The notes beneath the pieces are model-generated. The model saw nothing but the letters and a program-made list of their open reading frames with translations. It made no database searches and was not told where the DNA came from. From NCBI GenBank assembly GCA_947166155.1, contig CAMVDC010000011.1, forward strand, positions 1 to 32,587: 32,587 bases of DNA, given 5' to 3'. This document shows, in pieces, positions 16,593 through 26,600 of this stretch; within the stretch, counting starts at the first letter, position 1, and the number at the start of each line of letters is the position of its first letter. Both the position numbers and the translations under genes were made by a program. This DNA is from an uncultured Prevotellaceae bacterium (GTDB lineage: Bacteria; Bacteroidota; Bacteroidia; Bacteroidales; Bacteroidaceae).

Positions 16593-17138
16593 ATGGAACA
16601 AACGACAATTCACATACTCGACCGCGACTTCCGCAAGTCGATTACAGAAGAGGTTATACAGCAGCGGATTCAAGCATTGGCATCACGCATCAATGCCGAC
16701 TATGCAGGCCTCAACCCAGTGATGGTCAGCATACTGAACGGAGCATTTATGTTTACGGCCGACCTCGTACGCTACCTCGATTTCCAACCCGAGATTATCT
16801 TTGCCCGATTCTCGTCGTACGACGGGATGGACACCACCGGCGAGGTGCGCGAACTGATGGGCGTGACGGCCGACCTCCGCGGACGCGACGTAATTATTGT
16901 CGAAGATATTGTCGATACAGGCCTAACCATGTACAACGTGCTGCCTAAGTTCTGCCAACTGGGAGCCAAGTCGGTAAAAATTGCTTGCATGCTCCAGAAA
17001 CCCGAGAAACTGCGTGTGGACCTCAAGGTCGACTATTGTGCACTCGAGATTCCCAACGACTTCATCGTGGGTTACGGACTCGACTACAACGGTTTCGGAC
17101 GTAACTACCGCGACATATACACCGCAGTGGAGGCCTAA
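16593..17138 (+). CDS. hpt: Hypoxanthine phosphoribosyltransferase
   Basis: A 181-residue purine-salvage enzyme converting hypoxanthine (and probably guanine) with PRPP to IMP/GMP. The type I phosphoribosyltransferase loop VIIVEDIVDTGLT is clear, as is the ILNGAFMFTADL segment of the PPi-binding region. The frame is open upstream to 16476, but ATG 16593 is chosen because it fits the family length and lies downstream of a good promoter. adk follows after a 143-bp AT-rich gap, and the pairing of two purine-nucleotide genes makes co-expression plausible. Confidence 0.93.
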   Translation: MEQTTIHILDRDFRKSITEEVIQQRIQALASRINADYAGLNPVMVSILNGAFMFTADLVRYLDFQPEIIFARFSSYDGMDTTGEVRELMGVTADLRGRDVIIVEDIVDTGLTMYNVLPKFCQLGAKSVKIACMLQKPEKLRVDLKVDYCALEIPNDFIVGYGLDYNGFGRNYRDIYTAVEA

Positions 17139-17157
17139 TAAACAAGCCGTCAAGCAC

Positions 17158-17270
17158 CCGCTATTCATTATTCATTATTAATTATTCATTATTAATTATT
17201 AATTATTCATTATTAATTATTAATTTCCCCAAGCCTCCGCTATTCATTATTCATTATTAATTATTCATTA
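17158..17270. repeat. AT-rich direct repeat between hpt and adk
   Basis: The same 34-bp sequence, beginning ccgctattcattattcatta, occurs at 17158-17191 and at 17237-17270. The space between is mostly further attattaatt units. A related fragment lies before the nitroreductase gene (17934-17973). The repeats are low-complexity and non-coding. Confidence 0.8.
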
Positions 17271-17281
17271 AATTATAATAT

Positions 17282-17854
17282 ATGCAAAACATCATCATTT
17301 TTGGTGCCCCAGGTTCAGGCAAAGGCACATATAGCGACGAAATAGTTGCTCGCTACAATATGGGACACATCTCGACAGGCGACGTCCTGCGCAATGAAAT
17401 CAAACAAGGTACAGAACTCGGCAAGATTGCCAAAGGATATATCGACAACGGCCAGCTCATCCCCGACGACCTCATGATCGACATCTTGGCCAAGACCTAC
17501 GATGCACAACCCGCTGGTTCGGGTGTCATATTCGACGGATTCCCACGCACAATAGCTCAGGCCGAAGCCCTCAAGCAGATGCTCGCCGACCGCCATCACA
17601 GCATGGGCGTCATGGTAGAACTCATTGTCGACGAAGAGACACTGATGGCACGACTCCTCAACCGCGCCAAGGAACAGGGACGTGCCGACGACAACGAAGA
17701 GACCATCAAGAAGCGTTTTGCTGTGTATCATAGTCAGACAGAACCACTTGCCAAGTGGTTTGAGGCTGAAGGTATGCGTCACACATTCACTTGGGAAGGC
17801 AGCAAAGAGCAGATGCTCAGCAAGATATTCAACTTCCTCGACACACTGAAGTAG
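17282..17854 (+). CDS. adk: Adenylate kinase
   Basis: A 190-residue enzyme interconverting AMP + ATP and 2 ADP in the cytoplasm. The P-loop GAPGSGKGT is at residues 8-16, the AMP-binding segment HISTGDVLRNEI follows, and DGFPRT is the conserved AMP/LID hinge motif. The LID region (RAKEQGRADDNEETI) is the short form without a zinc-binding cysteine set, as expected at this length. The start agrees with the family. A 122-bp gap with a repeat fragment separates it from the nitroreductase gene. Confidence 0.97.
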   Translation: MQNIIIFGAPGSGKGTYSDEIVARYNMGHISTGDVLRNEIKQGTELGKIAKGYIDNGQLIPDDLMIDILAKTYDAQPAGSGVIFDGFPRTIAQAEALKQMLADRHHSMGVMVELIVDEETLMARLLNRAKEQGRADDNEETIKKRFAVYHSQTEPLAKWFEAEGMRHTFTWEGSKEQMLSKIFNFLDTLK

Positions 17855-17976
17855 GCCCCCCCATATCCCTTCCCCAAAAATAAAAGATGGGGAGAGGCCA
17901 GCAGTGGGGTGGAGTGGTCGGAAAGCCCCCATCCCGCTTATTCATTATCAAATTATTCATTATTCATTATTTTAAC

Positions 17977-18495
17977 GTGGATTTCAAAGAAATAGTACAG
18001 CGCCGACGCAGCATACGCCGATTCACCCCACAACCAGTCGACGAGCAACAACTCAACACCATATTGCGTGCCGCACTCATGTCGCCAACCGGACATAGCG
18101 CACGTGGGTGGCAGTTTGTCGTAGTTACCGAGAGCGACACTCTAAATCAACTTGCAGCCACCAAAAGTGCTGGCGCCGACTTCCTGAAGGAAGCACCAGT
18201 GGCTGTCGTGGTAGCCTACGATGCAACGGCAAGCGACGTGTGGGTTGAAGATGCCTCGATAGCTGCTGTCACCATGCAATATCAAGCTACCGAACTGGGT
18301 TTGGGCTCATGCTGGAGCCAGATTCGTCTGCGCACCGATGCCGATCAACACTCTGCATCCGAGGCAGTGAAACAACTGTTGAGCCTGCCAAAGGAATGGG
18401 AAGTGGAGTGCATCATCGCATTCGGCTATCCTGCAATCGAGCGTAAACTGCAAGACGAAGAGCGACTGGCATGGCAGCAAGTCATAAGGAAATGA
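17977..18495 (+). CDS. Nitroreductase-family flavoprotein
   Basis: A 172-residue FMN-dependent NAD(P)H oxidoreductase of the nitroreductase fold; the physiological substrate is unknown. The N-terminal FMN-phosphate motif QRRRSIRRF and the PTGHSARGWQFVVV segment are typical. The GLGSCWSQIR block (where many members have GLGsCW) is also present. The start is taken as GTG 17977, because DFKEIVQRRRS is where the family begins and the 30 residues encoded upstream derive from AT-rich repeat sequence. A GTG start is an inference. The stop overlaps the next gene (ATGA), so translation is coupled to the DUF2520 gene. Confidence 0.85.
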   Translation: MDFKEIVQRRRSIRRFTPQPVDEQQLNTILRAALMSPTGHSARGWQFVVVTESDTLNQLAATKSAGADFLKEAPVAVVVAYDATASDVWVEDASIAAVTMQYQATELGLGSCWSQIRLRTDADQHSASEAVKQLLSLPKEWEVECIIAFGYPAIERKLQDEERLAWQQVIRK

Positions 18496-19271
18496 AGATA
18501 GTATCGATAGGTGCCGGCAATCTGGCCACCAACCTGTGTGTGGCATTACATAAATCACATCATGACATACTTCAGGTTTTCAGCCGAAAATCGACTTCGG
18601 CCGAATGTCTTGCATGCAGGATAGGAGCAAGTCCGGTTACCGACATGGAACTCATTACCACCGATGCCGACATCTATATCGTCAGTGTGACCGACAGTGC
18701 ATTGCCCGATGTGGCACGCCGACTTGTTGACCACCTCGAGGCCGGCAATCAGGGTGGGGCGCTACCGCTCATTGTCCATACGGCAGGCAGCATTGCGATG
18801 GATGTCATCCCGTCTGCTCGCCGTGGAGTGGTGTATCCCATGCAGACATTCTCGAAACAACGCTTGGTCGACTTCAGTCAGATTCCCATTTTCATCGAAG
18901 CCAACTATGCCGACGACCTCGAAATGCTGCGGCTCTTAGCCACTTCGCTATCAAGCCATGTGCAGGTTCTCTCATCGACCGACCGTCGATACTTGCATCT
19001 GGCAGCCGTCTTCTGCAGCAACTTCACCAACCACTGCTACGCACTGGCCGACAAGATACTGAGTCAGCACAATGTGCCATTCAGCGCCATGCTGCCCCTC
19101 ATCGACGAAGTGGCAGCAAAAGTCCACTCGATGCCTCCACACGAAGCTCAGACAGGACCGGCACGCCGACACGATGCCAACGTGATGAATGAACATATCG
19201 AGTTGTTGGCCAACGACAAACGATTACAGAATATCTATAAAATAATGTCAGAAAGTATTGCCGATGATTAA
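18492..19271 (+). CDS. Rossmann-fold DUF2520 protein
   Basis: A 259-residue protein with an N-terminal NAD(P)-binding fold ([15 protein letters not shown], glycine motif at about 7-10) and a C-terminal all-helical DUF2520 domain (about 130-255, including [19 protein letters not shown]). It resembles pyrroline-5-carboxylate reductase or F420-dependent oxidoreductases in layout, but its reaction is not known. An in-frame ATG lies 21 bp upstream (18471), but ATG 18492 places the Rossmann strand directly at the N-terminus and overlaps the preceding stop by 4 bp. Its 3-prime end overlaps the KdsC-like gene. Confidence 0.85.
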   Translation: MKIVSIGAGNLATNLCVALHKSHHDILQVFSRKSTSAECLACRIGASPVTDMELITTDADIYIVSVTDSALPDVARRLVDHLEAGNQGGALPLIVHTAGSIAMDVIPSARRGVVYPMQTFSKQRLVDFSQIPIFIEANYADDLEMLRLLATSLSSHVQVLSSTDRRYLHLAAVFCSNFTNHCYALADKILSQHNVPFSAMLPLIDEVAAKVHSMPPHEAQTGPARRHDANVMNEHIELLANDKRLQNIYKIMSESIADD

Positions 19272-19782
19272 CTACGACCTCAAACAGATACGTGCCATCT
19301 TCTTCGATGTCGACGGAGTGTTGAGCCGTCAGACCATATCGCTACATACGTCGGGCGAACCTATGCGCACTGTCAACATAAAGGATGGATATGCCATGCA
19401 ACATGCGGTGAAGCAAGGACTACTCATTGCCATCATCACCGGAGCCGCCACCGAAGCCGTCAGGGTGAGATACGAGCGGCTGGGAGTCGAAGAAATACAC
19501 CAAGGTGCAGCCCGCAAGATCGATGTCTATGAGCAACTGTGCAACAAGTATGGGCTCGACGACTCGCAGGTTTTGTTTATGGGCGACGACATCCCCGACT
19601 ATGAGGTGATGCAACGATGCGGACTCCCAACGTGCCCTGCCGATGCAGCACCCGAGATAAAAGCCGTGGCCAAATATGTGTCGAACCACAACGGAGGTGA
19701 CGGATGTGCCCGCGACGTAATCGAACAGGTGTTGAAGGTGCAGAACAAGTGGATGCATAATACTGAAGCATTTGGATGGTAA
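19264..19782 (+). CDS. KdsC-like HAD phosphatase (Kdo 8-phosphate phosphatase)
   Basis: A 172-residue capless HAD (subclass C0) phosphatase. The catalytic motif I is FFDVDGVLS, motif II is ITGAATEA, and motif III/IV is [10 protein letters not shown], all close to KdsC, which makes Kdo for lipopolysaccharide from Kdo 8-phosphate. Relatives act on other sugar phosphates, so the substrate is not proven. ATG 19264 is preferred ([19 protein letters not shown]); ATG 19258 is possible. Either start overlaps the DUF2520 stop (8 or 14 bp), so the genes are coupled. maf follows after 6 bp. Confidence 0.82.
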   Translation: MINYDLKQIRAIFFDVDGVLSRQTISLHTSGEPMRTVNIKDGYAMQHAVKQGLLIAIITGAATEAVRVRYERLGVEEIHQGAARKIDVYEQLCNKYGLDDSQVLFMGDDIPDYEVMQRCGLPTCPADAAPEIKAVAKYVSNHNGGDGCARDVIEQVLKVQNKWMHNTEAFGW

Positions 19783-19788
19783 CACATT

Positions 19789-20355
19789 ATGAAGATAATT
19801 TTAGCAAGTAATTCGCCTCGGCGCAAGGAACTGCTGGCAGGCCTCGAACTCGAATTCGAAGTGCGAACCATGAGCGGAATCGACGAGTCATACCCCGACG
19901 AACTTAGAGGCGAAGACATACCAATCTATATATCGCGACAAAAAGCAAAGGCCTACCTGCCAACACTGGCTGACGATGAGTTACTCATCACTGCCGACAC
20001 TATAGTATATCTCGACCATGTGGTGCTTGGCAAACCAGCCAATCGCGACGAGGCAATCCACATGCTCAAAGCCTTGTCGGGACGTCAGCATGATGTGATT
20101 ACAGGAGTGACTCTTACCACAAAACAAAAGAGCCTTAGTTTTGCATCGACCACACATGTTGAGTTTGCCCAGCTGTCGGATGCCGACATCAACCATTATG
20201 TAGATGTATATCGACCATTCGACAAAGCAGGGGCTTATGGCATACAGGAATGGATAGGATACATCGGAGTACGTAGTATCCAGGGCAGCTACTTCAATGT
20301 GATGGGTCTGCCTGTGCAACGACTGAGCGAAGCCCTGAAACAAATGAATAAATAA
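19789..20355 (+). CDS. maf: Maf nucleotide pyrophosphatase
   Basis: A 188-residue house-cleaning enzyme that probably hydrolyses dTTP/UTP and modified nucleotides to monophosphates. The N-terminal signature ASNSPRRKELL, the catalytic Asp in ITADTIVY, and YRPFDKAGAYGIQEW mark the YhdE-type branch (dTTP/UTP). The start and length are normal. It is embedded in the operon, 6 bp after the KdsC-like gene and 13 bp before the CobW-type gene. Confidence 0.95.
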   Translation: MKIILASNSPRRKELLAGLELEFEVRTMSGIDESYPDELRGEDIPIYISRQKAKAYLPTLADDELLITADTIVYLDHVVLGKPANRDEAIHMLKALSGRQHDVITGVTLTTKQKSLSFASTTHVEFAQLSDADINHYVDVYRPFDKAGAYGIQEWIGYIGVRSIQGSYFNVMGLPVQRLSEALKQMNK

Positions 20356-20368
20356 ACAGCCAAACAAT

Positions 20369-21640
20369 ATGACAAAGAATATTACACCTGTATTGCTTCT
20401 GACCGGATACCTCGGAAGCGGAAAGACAACGCTTGTGAATAGAATACTTGCCAACAAGCGTGGAATTAAGTTTGCCGTAATAGTAAACGACATAGGCGAG
20501 GTAAACATTGACGCCGACCTCATAGAGAAGGGTGGGGTGGTCGACCAAAAGGACGACAGCCTCGTGGCTCTTCAGAACGGATGTATATGCTGCACGCTGA
20601 AGATGGACCTCGTAGAGCAACTCCACGACATCATCAGCATGCATCGATTCGACTACATAGTGATTGAAGCCAGCGGAATATGCGAACCGGCTCCTATAGC
20701 ACAGACCATCTGCTCCATCCCACAGATGGAACCCAAGTACACTCGCGACGGTGTGCCACAACTCGATTGCATTGTCACTGTGGTCGATGCCCTTCGACTG
20801 AAGGACGAGTTTGGAAGTGGTGCCAACCTCATGCGCCATGATATCGACGACGAAGACATCGAAAACCTCGTGATACAGCAAATAGAGTTCTGCAACATCA
20901 TACTGCTCAACAAAGCTTCAGAAGTGGAGCCAAAAGAACTGGAGCGCATCCGTCAGATTATCCGGGCTCTGCAACCCAAAGCCGAGATAATCGACTGCGA
21001 TTATGGTGATGTAGATCTCGACAAGATAATCAACACCCGCATGTTCGATTTTGAGCGAGTTGCTACATCTGCTACATGGATTGACGAAATAGAAAACCAT
21101 CACGACGATGATGACGATGATGATGATGATGAACACCACCATCACGACGATGATGATGATGAACATGAACATCACCACCACGAACACGATGATGACGACG
21201 ATTACGAACATGAACACCACCACGATCATCATCACCATCATCATCACCACCACGACGATGAAGGTGAGGCAGAAGAATACGGGATAGGTACATTCGTTTA
21301 TTATCGTCGACGTCCGTTCGATATCGGACTCTTTGATGAGTTTGTTGCACGTCGTTGGCCTAAGTCTGTAATCCGAGCTAAGGGAATGTGCTACTTCCGT
21401 AGCGAGCAACATCTGTGTTATGTGTTTGAGCAAGCTGGTCGTCAGTTCTCGCTCAAGAATGCAGGGCAATGGTATGCCACCATGCCCAAAGACCAACTGC
21501 GTCGACTCATGGAGGCCGAGCCTCAGTTGCTGAAAGACTGGGACGAACAATATGGCGACCGCATGCAGAAGATTGTATTCATTGGACAAAAAATGGACCG
21601 CGAAGCAATCGAAGCCGAACTCGACAAATGCTTGGTATAA
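20369..21640 (+). CDS. CobW/COG0523 GTPase metallochaperone with long His/Asp-rich loop
   Basis: A 423-residue G3E-family GTPase, a type that hands zinc, cobalt or another metal ion to target enzymes in the cytoplasm. Walker A GYLGSGKT is at 13-20, the metal-binding CxCC motif GCICC is at 71-75, and the E-x-S-G motif appears in IEASGIC. The C-terminal CobW_C domain covers about 305-410 (YRRRPFDIGLFDEF, IRAKGMCYF, FSLKNAGQW). Between the GTPase and CobW_C domains lies an extreme stretch at about residues 243-299, almost entirely His, Asp and Glu with about 25 histidines, encoded by cac/cat/gac/gat repeats at 21098-21262. This is well placed for metal sensing or storage. No Zur or cobalamin riboswitch signal is seen; the gene is inside an operon. 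Confidence 0.92.
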   Translation: MTKNITPVLLLTGYLGSGKTTLVNRILANKRGIKFAVIVNDIGEVNIDADLIEKGGVVDQKDDSLVALQNGCICCTLKMDLVEQLHDIISMHRFDYIVIEASGICEPAPIAQTICSIPQMEPKYTRDGVPQLDCIVTVVDALRLKDEFGSGANLMRHDIDDEDIENLVIQQIEFCNIILLNKASEVEPKELERIRQIIRALQPKAEIIDCDYGDVDLDKIINTRMFDFERVATSATWIDEIENHHDDDDDDDDDEHHHHDDDDDEHEHHHHEHDDDDDYEHEHHHDHHHHHHHHHDDEGEAEEYGIGTFVYYRRRPFDIGLFDEFVARRWPKSVIRAKGMCYFRSEQHLCYVFEQAGRQFSLKNAGQWYATMPKDQLRRLMEAEPQLLKDWDEQYGDRMQKIVFIGQKMDREAIEAELDKCLV

Positions 21641-21658
21641 CCTTTAATTATTTTGCAC

Positions 21659-23296
21659 ATGAAACGACTACTGACAATTATTCTATTAATTCTTTCGCTT
21701 GCAGGAAGAATCAATGCCGGCAATATTACCAGCGAGGGCGCATGGTGTTGGTTTGCCGACCCACGAGCTCTGCACTACCAGAATGCTGCTGGCACCATCA
21801 ATGCCACGTATATCGGATTTATCGATATTCATGGTAACATACGTGCCACGCAAGTCGATTTCGTGAACGGACGCCGCGACGAAGTTCTCATCCGCAGCTA
21901 CTTCCAGCCCGACGACCACAACAACCCCACATTCCTCATCCTGCCCGACGAGCGCGTCATGATATTCTACACGCGACATACCGATGAGCCGTGTATCTGG
22001 TATCGCATATCGCAGCGACCAGGCGATATCACATCACTTGGACGTGAGCATCGCATCGAAACCAACCACAACACAACTTATCCATCGCCATTCATAATGA
22101 GCGACGACCCAAGCCACATCTACCTCTGCTGGCGAGGAATAAACTGGCATCCCACCATTGCGCGACTCACCTTGCCCGATGCCGAAGATAACGTGACGGT
22201 CGATTTCGGACCGAAGCAGATAGTGCAGTCAACAGGTGCCCGACCATACGCAAAATATCAAAGCAATGGCCGCGACAAAATCTATCTCACTTACACCACT
22301 GGCCATCCCGACAACGAGTGGCCATGCTGGCTCTATTTCAACGTAATCGATATCAATCACGGCAACGGTCCCATATTACGTGATATCAAAGGCAACGAAC
22401 TTGCACGCATATCAGAGCAGACGTTCCGTGTCAGCAAGAGCGAGGAATACAAAGCACAATATCCGCTCACACTTATCGACTCGCCGTCCGACTCGCGCAA
22501 CTGGGTGTGGCAAATCAGCACCGATGCCCAGGAACGTCCTGTGGTGGCTATGACACGCATCAGTAACGACAAGAACAGCCACACATACCTTCATGCCAAA
22601 TGGACCGGCAAGGAGTGGCGCCTCACTGAGTTGGCTGATGGCGGACACGCATTCCACCAAAGCTGGCAGCGCACAGAGAAATGCTATAGTGGAGGCATGG
22701 CCATCGACCCATCGAACACCAATGTAGTATATCTGTCAGTGCCTGTAGGCAATGTTTATGAAATAAGCAAAGTCACACTGAAGGACAACGGAAAAATCAA
22801 GGAACGCACCTACGTCACCACGTCGTCGGCCAAAAACAACATGCGTCCGTATGTTATCCCAGGGTCTGAAACGTCACCGCTGCGCCTTTGCTGGATGCAT
22901 GGCGACTACTACTACTGGATGGTCAACCGCAACTTCCCACAGGGATACCCCACCTCCATCGAGAGTGATTATGATTTTAATGAACTAAATGCTCACGTTA
23001 CCGAGGATGTCAAGATTCTGCTCGACGAAAAAGACTATAAGGGACAGACACTGCAAGTTGGGCCACTCATGATTGGAGTCGATGCCGACAACTATCTCTA
23101 CATTCGCAGTCAGCGACGAGTTGAGCGCAGCCAATGCCGATACCTCACCTCCGACGACTGGTCACGATTCTCCAGCGGCACATCGGGCGATTCATGGCCT
23201 ACACGCATCAACTCTGCCCATATTACCCTCAGTCAGGAAGACGGATACACCATCCTACGTCGCAATGGAGCTATAGAAATAAAGGTAAAGTTGTAA
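21659..23296 (+). CDS. Secreted BNR_4-family beta-propeller protein
   Basis: A 545-residue exported protein with a signal peptide of about 20 residues (MKRLLTIILLILSLAGRINA), then a repeat-rich all-beta body that fits the BNR_4 propeller family. That family includes polysaccharide lyases and uncharacterised glycan-processing proteins in Bacteroidota. Recognisable blocks are GAWCWFADPRALHY near the N-terminus, followed by propeller-like segments with regularly spaced Trp/Tyr and Asp-box-like turns. I cannot assign catalytic residues. ATG 21659 is chosen over a TTG at 21653 because it gives a clean signal peptide. It starts 18 bp after the CobW-type gene, so it is probably the last gene of that operon although functionally unrelated to it. 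Confidence 0.75.
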   Translation: MKRLLTIILLILSLAGRINAGNITSEGAWCWFADPRALHYQNAAGTINATYIGFIDIHGNIRATQVDFVNGRRDEVLIRSYFQPDDHNNPTFLILPDERVMIFYTRHTDEPCIWYRISQRPGDITSLGREHRIETNHNTTYPSPFIMSDDPSHIYLCWRGINWHPTIARLTLPDAEDNVTVDFGPKQIVQSTGARPYAKYQSNGRDKIYLTYTTGHPDNEWPCWLYFNVIDINHGNGPILRDIKGNELARISEQTFRVSKSEEYKAQYPLTLIDSPSDSRNWVWQISTDAQERPVVAMTRISNDKNSHTYLHAKWTGKEWRLTELADGGHAFHQSWQRTEKCYSGGMAIDPSNTNVVYLSVPVGNVYEISKVTLKDNGKIKERTYVTTSSAKNNMRPYVIPGSETSPLRLCWMHGDYYYWMVNRNFPQGYPTSIESDYDFNELNAHVTEDVKILLDEKDYKGQTLQVGPLMIGVDADNYLYIRSQRRVERSQCRYLTSDDWSRFSSGTSGDSWPTRINSAHITLSQEDGYTILRRNGAIEIKVKL

Positions 23297-23374
23297 TCAC
23301 ACAGAACTGCTTCATCGCACCTTTTTTACATCAATTTGCTGATACCAACTGCGTGTATCCATGCATTAATAACT

Positions 23375-23412
23375 GCGAGTGCGGACTTTCAACCTTGAGA
23401 GTCCGCACTCGC
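23375..23412. repeat. Palindromic 22-bp array, locus 2 (two units forming one long hairpin)
   Basis: Unit starts 23377 (gagtgcggactt) and 23399 (gagtccgcactc) are 22 bp apart, as in the other arrays. Neither unit is a palindrome by itself, but they are complementary to each other. The result is a perfect 13-bp stem (gcgagtgcggact at 23375-23387 with 23400-23412) around a 12-nt loop. Confidence 0.88.
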
Positions 23413-23572
23413 TGCCTTGTGTGTCCGTTCTGTCGTCCCTTTGTTTTAGAATAATATAGATAGGCGGATAGCAACAGTCTGCTCCTATCAGAGTGATATA
23501 CACATCTATTGGATAAATGTATTGATAAATTAATTTTAGTTGTTAGTTAAGAAATATGTTAATTTAGTGATT

Positions 23573-23601
23573 GGGATGCGTCGTGAAGACGCATCCCTTT
23601 T
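23573..23601. terminator. Rho-independent terminator between convergent BNR_4 and GH2 genes
   Basis: A perfect 10-bp stem (gggatgcgtc at 23573-23582 with 23588-23597), a 5-nt loop and a following tttt on the plus strand. It lies 276 bp after the plus-strand stop and 31 bp past the GH2 stop on the minus strand, so it may serve both. Confidence 0.8.
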
Positions 23602-23628
23602 AATGTTCAATCATACATTTTAATCTTA

Positions 23629-26600
23629 CTATTCAATCTTTATCGTCACCTCGCGGTTGTAGGCAGCTGGTTTGGCGCGATATTCGTCGAGTACATATAC
23701 GCAGGTACAGCCCACACCAGTGGTTGCATAGTCGATGTTGAGGGTGTAGCGGTCTTTTTGTGGTTGCAGCTGGTATGTGAACTGACTCTTCGTGAGGTTT
23801 TCGGTTGTGAACTGATAGGCATTGAAGTTGAAAAGCTCGTTCATCGAGATTCTGATGCCGTGACCCTCGTTGTCGGCCAGACGCAGGTAGCGCAGGTCGG
23901 TACGTAGTGCGTGGTCTTGCGGCAGGAGGTATGGCTCGTACATGTCTTTCACAGTCTTCGACCAGATGCCTACCTTGTAGCCGGTCTTGCGGTCAGGATA
24001 GTTCTCTTCAGGACCACGGCCGTACCATGTGATGTGGTCGAAGTCGTTGGCCACTGAGGTGGTGAATCCGATGCGCGGCAACATCTCGGGCAGTTTGCCT
24101 TGCGGACTCAGGTGGTTCTGTATCTTCACCGTACCGTCGTCGTAGAAATGATATGTGTAGTCGATTGAGAAGCCTGCGAGCTGTACGCCTGAGATGTAGA
24201 GGTCGAGCTGTCCGTACGATGATGCTCCCACCTGTACCACCTGATGTACGCGTACCGTTGTCTCGTGTTCGTTGTGCGAGAGTCTCACTTCGGTCGGTCG
24301 TATCTTCAGTTGGTTCACTCCCTTAGAGTAGAACAATGTTGACACCATGTTTCCGTAGCCTTCAGCGTATCCGCCGTTGACACGGAAGGCATCCCATGAG
24401 TCGAACTCATTGGCGAGCGGTGCGCGCCACAGGTTGAACTCCATCGGTGCTTTCAGCACAGGCTTGCCATCCACCTCGATTTGCTCCATGTTGCCTGTCT
24501 GCTTGTTGATGGTGTAGCAGAACCGGTTGCCGCTTATCTTGATAAACTGGTCGGTCTCCTCGGCATTGACTTTGCCTGCGGCGAGTTGTGGGGCTGGTGC
24601 CGGCATGTTCCACGATGTGAGTTCCAGTTGGTCCCATGCTACTTCGTGTCCGGCCTTGGCCCATACCTGGTCGTTTTTAAGTGTTGATGTGATGTTGATG
24701 CGGTATTCCTTGCCTGGCTTGATGGCCGGTTTGTGGTATGGAATGCGTATCACCTCGCTTGTCATGGCCGGTGTGGTGAGCTGTATGTCTCCCTGTTCCA
24801 CGATGTCGCCATCGGCCATGAGCGCCCAGTGTGTTGCATATTGAGAAAGGTCGGTGAAGAACAGGCGGTTGGTCACTTCGGCCTCGCCCGTGTCGGCATT
24901 GATGAGCCGTATGCTCACCGGTTGTGTTGTCCACTTCATCTGCACCATCTCGGGTTGCACGGTGCGGTCGGGCCATATACATCCGTAGGTGCGCATGTTG
25001 GCTGCAATGGTGAAGAATGTCCCTTCGTCGCCTGCGCTGTCGAATGTGAGGTAGAGCACTGCATCCTCGGCCTTACCTTCACCGTCGGCCATGCAGCGGT
25101 TGAAGATGGCCACGTTGTCCATCTCGGCCTGAGCCGTGTAGGTGGTTTGTGCGTCTTGTGCGTGGTTGCCTGCAAGGCGTCCTATGTTGATAGGGTAAGG
25201 GAAGTTGCTCAGCACTCCGCGTTCGCCTCCACCGTTGCCTCCGCGTCGTCCTGCCTGCTGTTCGGCAGGTGCGGTCGTGGTGGTTCCGAGGAGTTTGTGG
25301 TCGATATAGAGTTTCATCTCGTGGCCGTCCCACGATGCTGTGACGTGGTGCCAGTGGTCGAGCCAGTCGGCTGGCAGGTCAACATCGAGTGTGTGTTTCA
25401 CTCCCGAGTGCAGGTAGAACTGCAGTTTGTCGGCTCCACGCTGCACGACTCCGAACTGTGTGTTGCCCTTGGTGACGTATGGTGCACCCTCGTGTATGCC
25501 GCACAGTTTGCCCGGCTTCACGTCGAAGCTGATGGTCAGTGCCTTGCCCGACAGCTCCACGTTTTGGCTGCGATATACCTCGACCCACTCTTCAAGACCG
25601 CTGAGGTGTAGCACTCCTTTCTCTACTTTTGCGCCCGACATGAGGTGTACTGGCGTGTCGAACGGTGAACTGTCTTTCAGCGGACGTATATGCTCGGTGA
25701 GTCCCGGATTGACGAAATCCCACAGCGCACCGCCCATGAGTCGTGGGTGGCGACGTATGATGTCCCAGTATTCGTCCATACCTCCGCCTGCATTGCCTGC
25801 CACCGAGAGGTATTCGTCCATGAACGAAGGGCGCGGGTCGCTCTCTTCAGGCACCAGTGCGGTGTTCATCTCCAGCTCGTATGGGGTAGGGTAGCGCGGG
25901 CCTATGATGTCTTCGGCTGCATGGGCGTAGGCATTACCTCCATACATGAAGTAGCGTGTAGGGTCGTATTTCTTGCCTTCCTTCACCACCTCGCCGATGA
26001 GCGGACCTTCGCCGCTCTCGTTGCCTGCACTCCAGAAGAGCACGCATGGGTGGTTGCGGTCGCGCAGCACCAGTTGGCGCACTCGCTCCTGATACATGCC
26101 CAGGAACTGCTGGTTGTTTGATATGTATTCGGTGGCATGAGCCTCGTCGCCTGTCTCGTCGATGATGTAGAGGCCGTATTCGTCGGCCAGCTCGAGGTAG
26201 CGGTTCACCGGTGGATAGTGCGATGTGCGCACACCGTTGAAGTTGTGCTGCTTCAGTATCTCCATGTCGCGGCGTATGGTGGCCTCGTCCATCACGTGTC
26301 CGTGTTCAGGATGCTGCATGTGGGTGTTGATTGCATTCAGCTTGATTGGTATTCCGTTGAGGTAGAACACCTGGTGGCGTATCTCTGTCTCCTTGAATCC
26401 CATCTTGCTCGATATCTGCTGCATCACCCGCCCGTCGCTGTCGAGCAGTTCGAGGCGCAGGGTGTAGAGCGATGGTGTCTCGCTTGTCCATTTGTCGGGG
26501 TTGGATATGTGTTCGGTGAACTTCACCGAGTGCTTTCCCTTGCCGTTCATGCTGAAGCGGTCGGATGTCATCTCCTTCACCTGCGAGCCCTTCGGGTCGG

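Larger units (their letters stand above)
23297..23628. other. Intergenic region between BNR_4 and GH2 genes
   Basis: A 332-base gap between convergent genes, without a gene. It holds the two-unit hairpin form of the 22-bp palindromic family (23375-23412), AT-rich featureless sequence (about 23440-23570), and a terminator (23573-23601). Confidence 0.75.

Noticed and set aside
20918-21589. 223-residue minus-strand frame opposite the CobW-type gene with long Val/Met/Ile runs resembling a membrane protein
   Set aside because: It is the antisense reading of the His/Asp repeat codons; the plus-strand frame has clear GTPase and CobW_C motifs.
23609-23632. Possible third gene-end duplication at the GH2 stop (13-bp units resembling aagattgaatagt)
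   Set aside because: The similarity is about 10 of 13 bases in very AT-rich sequence, not distinguishable from chance by eye.
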